Source of the DNA: Flavobacterium sp. H122
GTDB lineage: Bacteria > Bacteroidota > Bacteroidia > Flavobacteriales > Flavobacteriaceae
Direction: 5' to 3'
DNA: 64,000 bases
Assembly: GCF_004959765.1 (NCBI RefSeq)
Contig: NZ_SJZD01000009.1
Span: 1 to 64,000 of the forward strand
Of this stretch, positions 1 to 9,462 are shown piece after piece (positions within the stretch are counted from its first letter, which is position 1; every line of letters starts with the position of its first letter). A program made the translations under genes and the position numbers. The notes below the pieces were generated by a model. That model was not told the DNA's origin, ran no database searches, and saw only the letters and a list, made by a program, of their open reading frames with translations.

Positions 1-3000
1 AAGAATATCGTATATTGAAGAAGATACCAATGCTAAAGTGGTTATTGATAGCTCATTCATGAGTGAATTTGAGAAAATTCGTCATGAACTTCCAAATGAT
101 AATTTAGCGATTATTACTAACCCTAACAGTATTGCCTATGTGATTTACACCTCAGGAACCACAGGACAGCCTAAAGGAGTTATTATTGAGCAAAAAGCGT
201 TAATCAATTTATGTTATTGGCACATAAACTTCTACAAAACAGATACAAGTAGTAGAGCCGTATTGTTTTCCGGACAAGGGTTTGATGCATCTGTTTGGGA
301 AATTTTTCCTTACTTGTTGAGTGGTGGTAATTTGTTTCCATTGACTAATGAAAATAAATATAATTTAGAAAAGTTAGTAGAATTTTATAAGGAACAATCA
401 ATAACGCATTCTTACATCCCGCCAGTTGTTTTAAAAGAGATTTTAGCATTAAATCCAAATTTAGAATCCCTTACATTTCTTCCGGGCGGGGAAGCTCTTG
501 ACAATATTGAGACAAAGGATAATAAAATATTCAATATTTATGGTCCTACTGAAAATACGGTTGTTACAACAACATATCCTTTAAAAACAAATAATAAGTA
601 TTCATCTACGCCTATTGGTAGTCCTATATCTAACACAAAAATTTATGTTTTAGATAATAAATTAAACTTAGTCCCAATAGGAGTGCCAGGGAAATTATAT
701 ATTTCTGGAATAGGTTTGTCTCGCGGATACTTAAATCAACCGGAATTAACATCAGAAAAATTTGTCAATAATCCATTCGAAGAAGGAACTAAAATGTACG
801 ACACGGGAGATTTGGCCAAATGGCTTCCTGATGGGAATTTAGAATTTTTAGGTCGTAAGGATTATCAGGTTAAGATAAGAGGCTTCAGAATTGAATTGGG
901 AGATATCGAAACTCATATTTTACAGTTTGAAAATATTAAACAGGTTGTTGTTGATGTAAAAGAAATCAATTCAAATAAAATTTTAGCGGCGTATTATACA
1001 ACTATTAATGGGCAGGAAATAGATAAGGCTAAGTTAAGAGAGTATCTTTTAAATAAACTGCCGGAATTCATGATCCCTGGTTATTTGGTTGGAATAGATA
1101 GTATTCCATTAACTACAAACGGGAAAGTTAACCGCAGAGCTCTTCCTGGTATATCCGAAGAAGATTTGATTAAAAAAGAGTATGTAAAGCCAAGGAATGA
1201 AACAGAGGAAAAATTAGTAATAATTTGGAAAACTGTATTAAAAGTTGATGAAGTAGGTATCACTGATAATTTCTTCGAGTTGGGAGGTAACAGTTTAATG
1301 ATTACTCAAGTTATTAATCAAATAAATAAAGAAACAAATACTTCATTAACCTTTAAAGAGTTTTTTACAAATCCATCAATTGAAGGTCTAGGTGCTAAAT
1401 TGCAAAAGAAGAATTATGAATCTATACCACTGGCACCAATTCAAAATGATTATCCGGTAACAGCATCTCAGTATAGATTATGGGTACTTAGCCAATTAGG
1501 GGAGGGATCTTCAGCTTATAATATAGCTTCTGCTTTAAAACTTAAAGGAGAGTTATATTATGATAAGTTAGAATTGGCATTGCGTATTTTATTGAAAAAA
1601 CATGAAATTCTAAGAACTGCATTTTTTACAAATGAATCTGGTGAAGTAAGACAGGTTATTCTGCCTGAGAATGATATTTTATTTACAGTTGATGTTAAAG
1701 ATGTGTCTGATGTTAATAATCCAGAAAATTTAATCGAACAGTATTTGTCTGAACAACAAACGTTGCCTTTTGATCTGGAAAAAGCACCGTTATTAAGAAT
1801 GGGCTTACTTAAAATTTCTAAAGAAGAAACAATTCTTAGTTATTGTATGCATCATATTATTAGTGATGGTTGGTCAATGCAGTTGTTAGTTTCTGAAATG
1901 ATAAAAACGTATAATGCATTGGTTAAAGGTGAAAATATTGATGAAAAAGCTCTTTCAATTCAATATAAAGACTATGCCGGTTGGTTACAGTTAAAAAAGA
2001 ATGAAAATGCTTTTCAAGCCTCTAAAGAATATTGGCTGAATCAATTTGGTGGTACATTGCCTATTATTGAACTTCCTGCTTATAAACAAAGACCTGCTGT
2101 TAAAACATATAACGGTAACAATATTTCATATGCGTTTTCGCCGTCATTTTCTAATGCTGTCAGAGACTATTCAAACAAGCAGGGAACAACTGTTTTTATG
2201 ACACTTTTGGCAGGGGTTAATGCTTTGTTATATAGATACTCTCATCAAAATGATATAATTATAGGAACTCCTGTAGCAGGTAGGGAACACCCTGATGTTG
2301 AAAAACAATTAGGATTATTCCTGAATACTTTGGCTTTAAGAACACAAATTGATCCTGATAAAACTTTTGGAGAGTTTCTTCAACTGCAAAAGCAAAATCT
2401 CATAACAGTATTTCAATATCAGGATTATTCATTTGATGAATTAATTGACAAACTTAATTTAAAAAGAGATTTAAGCCGTTCAGCTTTGTTTGATATAATG
2501 GTTGTTTATCAAAATTTCGATCAGATTAATTTAGCTGAGAATAACCAACTGGAAGGAATTGAAGTTGAGAACCTATCATTTGAAAATAAAAAGGCAAAGT
2601 TTGACATTCAGTTTACATTTTATGAGCAGGATCAATTAAATCTTAATATTGAATACAACACTGATATTTATAATGACGAATTCATAAACAAAATTTTCAG
2701 ACATTTTGAAAATGTTCTGGTTCAGGCGATTAAAAATTCAGAAACAACAATTGGCAAAATCGATTATTTAACCAATGATGAGAAAGAAAGATTGCTTTTA
2801 GAGTTTAATGATACTTCTGAAATCTATCCTAGTAACAAAACGATAATAGATTTAGTGGAAGAACAGGTAGCTAAAGCGCCTGATAATCTTGCGATTGTTT
2901 ATGAAAATACAGCATTGAGCTATAACGAATTAAACGAAAGAGCAAATCAATTAGGAGCATGGCTGAGAGATAAATATCAAATAAAACCTAATGATTTAGT

Positions 3001-5197
3001 TGGAATTAAGGTAACTAGATCTGAAAAAATGATAGTAGCCATGCTGGGTGTTTTAAAATCAGGTGCGGCTTACGTTCCAATAGATTTGAATTACCCGCAG
3101 GAAAGAATCGATTACATTCAAAATGACAGTAATGCCAAAGTGATTTTGGATGATAACTTGATTGAAACATTTGTTAAAGATTCTTCGAATTACTTTAAAT
3201 CAAATCCAGAAAGGTTAAACACATCAAATGATTTGGCATATATCATTTATACTTCTGGAACAACAGGGAATCCTAAAGGAGTAATGGTTGAGCATAAAAA
3301 TGCAGTCGATTTAATTTATTGGTCGGCTAATGAATTTGAGCAATCTAAGTTTGATATTGTTTATGCTGGTACGTCTTACTGTTTTGATTTATCAATCTAT
3401 GAAATTTTCTATACGCTTTCAATAGGTAAAACAATACGATTGTTGAATAATAATCTTGAAATAGGTAAGTATGCTCCTGGTGAAAAAGATAAAGTACTTA
3501 TTAACACAGTTCCTTCAGTAATTGGCAGTCTTTTAGAAGAAAAAGATTGGCTGGCTCAGGTTGGGATATTAAACATGGCCGGGGAAGCTTTGCCATTATC
3601 TTTAGTAGAGCAGCTTCCATCAGAAACAATTGATGTTTACAATCTTTATGGTCCTTCAGAAGACACAACGTATAGTACATATTATAAAGTGAATCAAATA
3701 AACAGAAGTTCAGTTCCTATTGGCAAACCAATCGCAAATACAAGAGTGTACCTACTTGACGAAAAGCATCAAATTGTACCAATTGGGGTAACTGGTACTA
3801 TATATATATCTGGTTCAGGTCTTACACGCGGATATTTAAACAAACCAGAATTAACAGAGAAGAAATATATCGATAATCCGTTTGAGGCAGGTACGAAAAT
3901 GTATGATACCGGTGATTTAGGGAGATGGCTGCAAAATGGTGATATTGAATTTCTAGGTAGAAACGATCATCAAGTTAAAATTCGTGGTTTCAGGATTGAA
4001 TTAGAAGAAATTGAAACCGTTCTAAATCAATATAGTGTAGATCTTAAACAATCGGTAATTCTGCCTAAGAGCCATAAAGAAGAAATAATTTTAGTAGCTT
4101 ATTATGTATCGAATAGTGATTTTAAATTTGAAGAACTTAAAAGTTATCTGAACCAAAAATTACCGGCATACATGATTCCTGCTCATTTTGTGAGGCTGGA
4201 TGCAATGCCATTGACACCAAATGGGAAAATCGATAGAAAAGCATTGCCTGATTTTACAGAAGAAATCATAAGCAGAGTTGAATATGTTGAACCGAAAAGT
4301 TCAATGGAAAAACAAATTGCCACTATTTGGCAAAATGTACTGAACATTGAAAAAGTTGGTGTTACAGATAGTTTCTTTGATTTAGGAGGGACAAGTATTT
4401 CAGCAATAAAAGTTGTTAATCTGATCAATAAGAAAATTGAAGTAAACTTCCCAGTCAATATCTTATTCCAGCATAGTACTATAAATGAATTGGTAAGGCA
4501 TCATTTAAACACTTTTGCATATACTTCTGACGAAAGTTTTAATTATGGTAATCAAAAAGCAGATAACTCAATTTTTGCATTTCCTCCTATTCTAGGATAT
4601 GGTAATGCCTATATGGATTTGTTTAGTAATGATGCTGATTATAAGGTGACTTCATTTAATTTCCTTGAAGATAAAAATGATTTGATTGATTATTATGCGA
4701 ATAAAGTTAATGAGTTGCAGCCATCAGGAGAAATTTTGCTTTTTGGTTGGTCTTCAGGTGGAATTTTGTGTTATGAAGTAGCGGCTTATCTGATAAACCA
4801 ATTAAATAGAAATGTTTCAAGAATTGTAATGTTTGATTCGGTGATAATACCTGATGAAAAATTAAACGAATCATTAATCGTGGACACCAGTATAATTGAT
4901 GATGGTTCAGATGCAATGAAAAATATAATTGAAAAGACAAGAATTAAACAGCTTAATTATATAGAACATTTGAAAAAGACTTCTTATAATCAAAAACTGC
5001 CAACTGAGCTTATTCAGATTTATTCAAAAACAAATGAAAACAAAGAAAGTTTTGAGGATTTATTTGAAACTGTGATTTATATAGAAGGTACGGGTGCGCA
5101 TCATAGTATGCTGGAAGGTGCTAATCTGAAAGCAAATAAAAAATTGCTGGAGACCAGTATTGAGGAATATCTTGATTTGTGTGAACAAAAATTGTAA
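1..5197 (+). CDS. Non-ribosomal peptide synthetase, A-T-C-A-T-TE, 5' end outside the window
   Basis: This is a multimodular NRPS that activates amino acids as adenylates, loads them on phosphopantetheinyl arms, condenses them and releases the product. The frame is open from base 2 and already reads adenylation-domain sequence (RISYIEEDTNAKVVID) before the first ATG at 38, so the gene begins upstream. Domains in order: A1 (YTSGTTGQPKG near nt 146; GRKDYQVKIRG; NGKVNRRALP), carrier T1 (FFELGGNSL near 1275), C (HHIISDGWS near 1850), A2 (YTSGTTGNPKG near 3248), T2 (FFDLGGTSI near 4376), and a type I thioesterase (GWSSGG near 4745; catalytic His in GAHHSM near 5095). My manual ten-residue specificity codes are DAWYLGIVVK for A1, closest to known Leu codes, and DLYTNALTYK for A2, close to small-residue (Ala-like) codes; both are tentative. 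No epimerase domain is visible. The terminal TE marks this protein as the last station of the line although another NRPS lies downstream. Confidence 0.95.
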   Translation, partial: RISYIEEDTNAKVVIDSSFMSEFEKIRHELPNDNLAIITNPNSIAYVIYTSGTTGQPKGVIIEQKALINLCYWHINFYKTDTSSRAVLFSGQGFDASVWEIFPYLLSGGNLFPLTNENKYNLEKLVEFYKEQSITHSYIPPVVLKEILALNPNLESLTFLPGGEALDNIETKDNKIFNIYGPTENTVVTTTYPLKTNNKYSSTPIGSPISNTKIYVLDNKLNLVPIGVPGKLYISGIGLSRGYLNQPELTSEKFVNNPFEEGTKMYDTGDLAKWLPDGNLEFLGRKDYQVKIRGFRIELGDIETHILQFENIKQVVVDVKEINSNKILAAYYTTINGQEIDKAKLREYLLNKLPEFMIPGYLVGIDSIPLTTNGKVNRRALPGISEEDLIKKEYVKPRNETEEKLVIIWKTVLKVDEVGITDNFFELGGNSLMITQVINQINKETNTSLTFKEFFTNPSIEGLGAKLQKKNYESIPLAPIQNDYPVTASQYRLWVLSQLGEGSSAYNIASALKLKGELYYDKLELALRILLKKHEILRTAFFTNESGEVRQVILPENDILFTVDVKDVSDVNNPENLIEQYLSEQQTLPFDLEKAPLLRMGLLKISKEETILSYCMHHIISDGWSMQLLVSEMIKTYNALVKGENIDEKALSIQYKDYAGWLQLKKNENAFQASKEYWLNQFGGTLPIIELPAYKQRPAVKTYNGNNISYAFSPSFSNAVRDYSNKQGTTVFMTLLAGVNALLYRYSHQNDIIIGTPVAGREHPDVEKQLGLFLNTLALRTQIDPDKTFGEFLQLQKQNLITVFQYQDYSFDELIDKLNLKRDLSRSALFDIMVVYQNFDQINLAENNQLEGIEVENLSFENKKAKFDIQFTFYEQDQLNLNIEYNTDIYNDEFINKIFRHFENVLVQAIKNSETTIGKIDYLTNDEKERLLLEFNDTSEIYPSNKTIIDLVEEQVAKAPDNLAIVYENTALSYNELNERANQLGAWLRDKYQIKPNDLVGIKVTRSEKMIVAMLGVLKSGAAYVPIDLNYPQERIDYIQNDSNAKVILDDNLIETFVKDSSNYFKSNPERLNTSNDLAYIIYTSGTTGNPKGVMVEHKNAVDLIYWSANEFEQSKFDIVYAGTSYCFDLSIYEIFYTLSIGKTIRLLNNNLEIGKYAPGEKDKVLINTVPSVIGSLLEEKDWLAQVGILNMAGEALPLSLVEQLPSETIDVYNLYGPSEDTTYSTYYKVNQINRSSVPIGKPIANTRVYLLDEKHQIVPIGVTGTIYISGSGLTRGYLNKPELTEKKYIDNPFEAGTKMYDTGDLGRWLQNGDIEFLGRNDHQVKIRGFRIELEEIETVLNQYSVDLKQSVILPKSHKEEIILVAYYVSNSDFKFEELKSYLNQKLPAYMIPAHFVRLDAMPLTPNGKIDRKALPDFTEEIISRVEYVEPKSSMEKQIATIWQNVLNIEKVGVTDSFFDLGGTSISAIKVVNLINKKIEVNFPVNILFQHSTINELVRHHLNTFAYTSDESFNYGNQKADNSIFAFPPILGYGNAYMDLFSNDADYKVTSFNFLEDKNDLIDYYANKVNELQPSGEILLFGWSSGGILCYEVAAYLINQLNRNVSRIVMFDSVIIPDEKLNESLIVDTSIIDDGSDAMKNIIEKTRIKQLNYIEHLKKTSYNQKLPTELIQIYSKTNENKESFEDLFETVIYIEGTGAHHSMLEGANLKANKKLLETSIEEYLDLCEQKL

Positions 5198-5216
5198 AAC
5201 CTTATACTTTATTTTG

Positions 5217-7052
5217 ATGCAATACAATTTATCACAAATTTTAAAAGCAACGCTTTTTATTTTGATGTCTCACTTTTATGGTTTTTCTCAAATTCAACCA
5301 ACAGATACTTTAAGAAATAAGATAAAAGTACCTGAAAAGGAAGAGAATTTTAATATCGGTTTTAATAGTCAATACAAGCAAAATAGGTTTTCGGGTTATG
5401 TTAACAGCCTGAACCTTGTTTATAATTACAAGAAATGGAGTTTGAATACGGGTGTCGGTTATAATGACAACAAAGGATATTCTGAAAGTGATGTCAATAC
5501 TTATTTCACAGCAAAAAACTATTTAGGTAAGGGTGAATCAAAGAATAAGAATAGTGGTTTTACATCTTATTTTAATGTCCAATATTTAATTACAGATAAA
5601 TCCAGAATTAATCTCTTTTACAAAGGCGATATCACGGATAATAGTTTTCGGGCTGATAACGGGATATACATTGATGATATCAATACTCAGGCTGATTCTG
5701 AATATAAAGGCTTTAGGGTTTTGAATTCAGATATCGACCGTCATGCTGTCAATGCATTATTCAGGCATGATTTCAATAAGCCAAATGAGTACTTTACGCT
5801 CGAAGCAGATTGGTTAAAAAAGAGAATTGATTTCCATCAGAATACCTATGGATTTGAATACGACATGGCTGATCAGCCTATTTCAGGGACAGAATTTGGA
5901 GTAAGGCATGGAGGTGTAACTGATTTGGATGTATATACTTTGAGTACTTCATTAAATTCATCTTTCAATGGAATAGAATATACAATGGGTGCAAATTGGA
6001 CATACATCAATTTTGACTGTGATATTGATTTTTATCAAAAAAACAACTCTCAATATGAATATGTACAGTCATTGTCTCCGCTTTCAAGCTATAAAGAAAA
6101 CAGACAAACAGTTTTTTTTGATTTAAAAAAGAAAATTAATAAGTGGGATTTTAAAGGCGGTATAAAATTAGAAAATACGATTACGAGTGGTTTTCTTTTA
6201 GATTCCGGCTTTAGAAAAATAAAAAATGAGTACTTAAGTTTTTTACCAAGTTTAGGAATAACTTATAATGTTAATGCTACAGATAAGTTTTTGTTCACTT
6301 ACATGAGAACAATAAACAGACCTCAATTTAGATTTCTAAACCCGACACTTGGCATATATCATGCGTATGAAAATTATTTGGGAAATCCTTTTCTCAATCC
6401 GTCATTCACAACTGATGTAAGTTTGAAATATGCATTTAAATCAAAGTATTCATTAGATTTTCAATATTTAAAAACGAATGACTATATATGGGCTTTGACT
6501 TCCTATACTTCTGATAATGTAGTGTCACATATTATAAAGAATTATTTGGATTTAAATACGTATCAGCTTTCAGCCAATACAAAATTCAAATGGGTTGATA
6601 TTTCAGAAAGTAGAATAACACTAAGAGGATTTTACAAGTTTAATAACCCACAGGTAAATACAATAAAAGATGTAGAAACTACAGGTTGGTTTATAATGCT
6701 CAACAATGATTTTTATTTGAATAAACTTAAAACGTTATCAGGAAATTTGAATTTTTGGTATATGTCTAAAGATCTGCAGCAGGAAGCCATTGTTGACCAT
6801 CAGGCATCGTTGGATTTATGGTTGAATTATTCAATACTAAAGGATAATTTAAAATTTAGCTTTGCTATTAATGATGTTTTAGGCACAATGCAGGAAACTA
6901 AAAGAACTACAATAGAAGGAATTAATCAATATTATAGAAATTATTGGGAACAACCACGAAATTTTAAAGTTTCGCTTTTGTATAAGTTCGGGAATAAGAA
7001 ACTTGTTTATACAGAAAGAAACTCATCCAATACTGCTGATTACAGGAGGTAA
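5217..7052 (+). CDS. Outer-membrane beta-barrel protein without plug, in the NRPS cluster
   Basis: The product is about 611 residues and resembles the C-terminal barrel half of OMP_b-brl_3 / TonB-dependent-receptor-like proteins. I chose the ATG at 5217, not the in-frame ATG at 5160, because it starts a signal peptide (hydrophobic LKATLFILMSHFYGFSQ) and avoids overlap with the NRPS. The rest is alternating aromatic and polar strands typical of a large barrel, with the late-barrel motif TYMRTINRPQFRFLNP. Family members usually have 800-900 residues with a carboxypeptidase-like domain and a plug; neither is seen here. It lies 19 bases behind the NRPS stop, so it is probably co-transcribed. It could export or take up the peptide product; no substrate can be read from sequence. 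The final residues are not the usual aromatic barrel end, as the chain continues into a charged tail. Confidence 0.8.
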   Translation: MQYNLSQILKATLFILMSHFYGFSQIQPTDTLRNKIKVPEKEENFNIGFNSQYKQNRFSGYVNSLNLVYNYKKWSLNTGVGYNDNKGYSESDVNTYFTAKNYLGKGESKNKNSGFTSYFNVQYLITDKSRINLFYKGDITDNSFRADNGIYIDDINTQADSEYKGFRVLNSDIDRHAVNALFRHDFNKPNEYFTLEADWLKKRIDFHQNTYGFEYDMADQPISGTEFGVRHGGVTDLDVYTLSTSLNSSFNGIEYTMGANWTYINFDCDIDFYQKNNSQYEYVQSLSPLSSYKENRQTVFFDLKKKINKWDFKGGIKLENTITSGFLLDSGFRKIKNEYLSFLPSLGITYNVNATDKFLFTYMRTINRPQFRFLNPTLGIYHAYENYLGNPFLNPSFTTDVSLKYAFKSKYSLDFQYLKTNDYIWALTSYTSDNVVSHIIKNYLDLNTYQLSANTKFKWVDISESRITLRGFYKFNNPQVNTIKDVETTGWFIMLNNDFYLNKLKTLSGNLNFWYMSKDLQQEAIVDHQASLDLWLNYSILKDNLKFSFAINDVLGTMQETKRTTIEGINQYYRNYWEQPRNFKVSLLYKFGNKKLVYTERNSSNTADYRR

Positions 7053-7156
7053 TGAATTGAAAAAAAGTTGCCATTCTATTATAAAAAATAATGACTAACA
7101 TATTTAAATACAGATTGTTTATAACAGTCAATTTAAAATTAATACACTAGAACTAA

Positions 7157-7819
7157 ATGAGATTTTTTTTATTACACTTTGCGGGAGGGAATAAATATTC
7201 ATTCAAAAGAATATTTAAAGACAGCAGGTTTAAAACCTTAGAAATAGATAGAGAAAATAGTCAGGTTGATATAGACGATATAGTTGATGATTTAATATCA
7301 AAAAATTTTTCACAATTATATAATGAACCATATTGTATTTATGGGCATAGTATGGGTGGATTATTAGCTTATTTACTTTGTCAGAAATTGCAGGAAAAGA
7401 AACTGCCTATGCCTGAAAAATTAATAGTAAGCGGCAAGCTACCTCCTTCAATGCCTAGAAAAAAACTAATATCACATCTACCGGATCAGGAATTTTGGGA
7501 TGAAGTGGTTGCTTTGGGAGGAATGCCTGATGAAATTAAAGAATATCCTGAATTAATAGAATATTACATGCCTATACTTAGATTCGATTTTAAGTTGGTT
7601 GAAGATTACAGACACGAACAAAAAAATAAGTTAACTATTCCTATAGATGCTTTTTTTGGTTCTGAAGAAACGACATACGAAGAAATGGAGGATTGGAAAA
7701 ACGAATCAATTCAAGAAGTGAAAATCACGCAGCTGGAAGGCAATCATTTTTTCATCTTCGACCACCCCGATTATTTTAAAAACTATTTTAACACCTTAAT
7801 AACTAAAAGCATATGTTAA
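7157..7819 (+). CDS. Type II thioesterase (NRPS editing)
   Basis: This is a 220-residue alpha/beta hydrolase of the external thioesterase family that works beside NRPS and PKS lines. Such enzymes remove wrong or stalled acyl groups from carrier domains. The N-terminus LLHFAGGNKYSF corresponds to the family's FPxAGG start, the nucleophile elbow is GHSMGG near residue 66, an acidic residue is available around FFGSEE, and the catalytic histidine is in EGNHFFIF near residue 195. Length and spacing are normal for the family. A 104-base gap separates it from the barrel gene, and its 3' end overlaps the ABC transporter start by 7 bases, suggesting translational coupling. Confidence 0.9.
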   Translation: MRFFLLHFAGGNKYSFKRIFKDSRFKTLEIDRENSQVDIDDIVDDLISKNFSQLYNEPYCIYGHSMGGLLAYLLCQKLQEKKLPMPEKLIVSGKLPPSMPRKKLISHLPDQEFWDEVVALGGMPDEIKEYPELIEYYMPILRFDFKLVEDYRHEQKNKLTIPIDAFFGSEETTYEEMEDWKNESIQEVKITQLEGNHFFIFDHPDYFKNYFNTLITKSIC

Positions 7820-9435
7820 AGATATCGCTGAAAAACATCTTTTTTTTACTTCTGTTTGCCTTACCAAATACGATATTGAGTTTTGGAATCTTATTTATCA
7901 TCAATAAAGTAATTTCCGGGGATAAAAATTATGAAGAACCTTATTTGATTTGGGGGTTTTTAACAGTTGTTGTTTTTACATATTTGCTGAATATAGTTTT
8001 TCAAAAAAAACTCAACCAGTATTCTTTTCACATTCTGTATGAAAATGAAAAAGATATTTTCAAGAAAATACTCAAGACCAAGTTGGTCACTTTAGAAAAG
8101 TATGGAACGAAAAGATTTTATACTGTAATTGAAGATCTTCGAGTTTTTGCGGTATTGCCCCTGATAGTAACTCATACCGTAAACTCTTTATTAATGCTTC
8201 TTTTGTGTATGGTGTATATGTTTGTCATATCTATTTATGCGGGACTTTCGGTTTTATTTATGGTAGCACTTGTTGCTGGTATCTATTTTGTTGTAATGAA
8301 TACCATGAACCAAAAAGTAGCTGTGTTAAGAAAATTTAATGAGAATTATTACAGCTATGTCGATGATGTTATCAAAGGATTTAAAAATCTGAAAATTAAC
8401 TCACTACTGTCAAATAATCTTTTATCAAAACATTTAATACCTAACAGAGACGAAGCCAGAGAGCTTGACTATAAAATTAACTATGTTTTTTTATCTATCA
8501 ACCTTATTAGTCAATACGGATTATATATTGTAATCGGAGCTATATTGTTCATACTCCCTGGTTTAAACCTGCTTCCTAAAGAAGATATCATTTCTTATGT
8601 AGTAATTCTTTTGTTTATGACAGGTCCAATAAATAGTCTTGTGAATATGCAAAGTTCTTATAGCCGTTTTGCAGTGGCAAACAAAAGAATAAAAATGTTT
8701 TTAAATGATTTCAGTGAAGAACATGAAATAGAAGAAAAGTTTCATGCTGTCACCACAGGTTTTGAAAATTTGGTTTTTAAGAATATCTCTTTTCAATATA
8801 CAAATTCTCAAAAGGAGGACTCTTTTGCATTACGCAATATAAATATGACGATTAATAAGGGCGAGGTAATATTTATTATTGGCGGGAATGGTAGTGGTAA
8901 AAGTACTTTTATTAATATTTTGACTGGTCTTTATGATAGAAAAGATGGTGAAATTCTTCTTGACGGAAAACCTATAAAATCAAAAAATGAGATCATGAAG
9001 CAAATTGCTCCTGTTTTTACTGATAATTATGTGTTCTCTAATAATTACGATGACTATGAATTAAAAAACAATGAAAAATATAAGTCATTGTTGAAATTAA
9101 TGCAGATGGAAAAAGTTGTGAAAGATGATAATGAAGAATCTGCCAGAAGAAGTTTTTCTAAAGGACAAAGTAAGAGAATGTCTTTAATTTTCGCTTTGCT
9201 TGAAGAACGGCCTATTATAGTTTTAGACGAGTGGGCAGCCGATCAGGATCCTCATTTTAGAAAATTTTTCTACGAGGTTTTAATTCCGAAGTTTAAAAAA
9301 GAAGGTAAAACAATTATAGCTGTTACCCATGATGATGCTTATTTCAATCAAGCCGATAGAATAATCAAATTTGATTACGGTCAAATTGCAACAGATGTTA
9401 AGATAAATTCTGATTTCAATGCAATAATGGTTTAA
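7813..9435 (+). CDS. Cyclic-peptide-type ABC exporter, fused permease and ATPase
   Basis: This 540-residue half-transporter has an N-terminal six-helix membrane region (about residues 1-290) and a C-terminal ATPase. Walker A is GGNGSGKST near residue 360, the signature region is SFSKGQSKR, and Walker B with the following residues is IIVLDEWAADQDPHFRKFF. The DEWAADQDP segment is typical of the SyrD/PvdE group that moves non-ribosomal lipopeptides or siderophore precursors across the inner membrane, usually as a homodimer. The H-loop is AVTHDD. It overlaps the thioesterase gene and is followed after 27 bases by the second NRPS, so it most likely exports the product or a precursor into the periplasm. 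The direction is inferred from the family. Confidence 0.9.
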   Translation: MLKISLKNIFFLLLFALPNTILSFGILFIINKVISGDKNYEEPYLIWGFLTVVVFTYLLNIVFQKKLNQYSFHILYENEKDIFKKILKTKLVTLEKYGTKRFYTVIEDLRVFAVLPLIVTHTVNSLLMLLLCMVYMFVISIYAGLSVLFMVALVAGIYFVVMNTMNQKVAVLRKFNENYYSYVDDVIKGFKNLKINSLLSNNLLSKHLIPNRDEARELDYKINYVFLSINLISQYGLYIVIGAILFILPGLNLLPKEDIISYVVILLFMTGPINSLVNMQSSYSRFAVANKRIKMFLNDFSEEHEIEEKFHAVTTGFENLVFKNISFQYTNSQKEDSFALRNINMTINKGEVIFIIGGNGSGKSTFINILTGLYDRKDGEILLDGKPIKSKNEIMKQIAPVFTDNYVFSNNYDDYELKNNEKYKSLLKLMQMEKVVKDDNEESARRSFSKGQSKRMSLIFALLEERPIIVLDEWAADQDPHFRKFFYEVLIPKFKKEGKTIIAVTHDDAYFNQADRIIKFDYGQIATDVKINSDFNAIMV

Positions 9436-9462
9436 AGTAATACAATTGAAAAATAGACAACT

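Noticed and set aside
38..5197. Start of the first NRPS at the ATG at 38
   Set aside because: The frame is open from base 2 and encodes adenylation-domain sequence before this ATG, so it is an internal Met.
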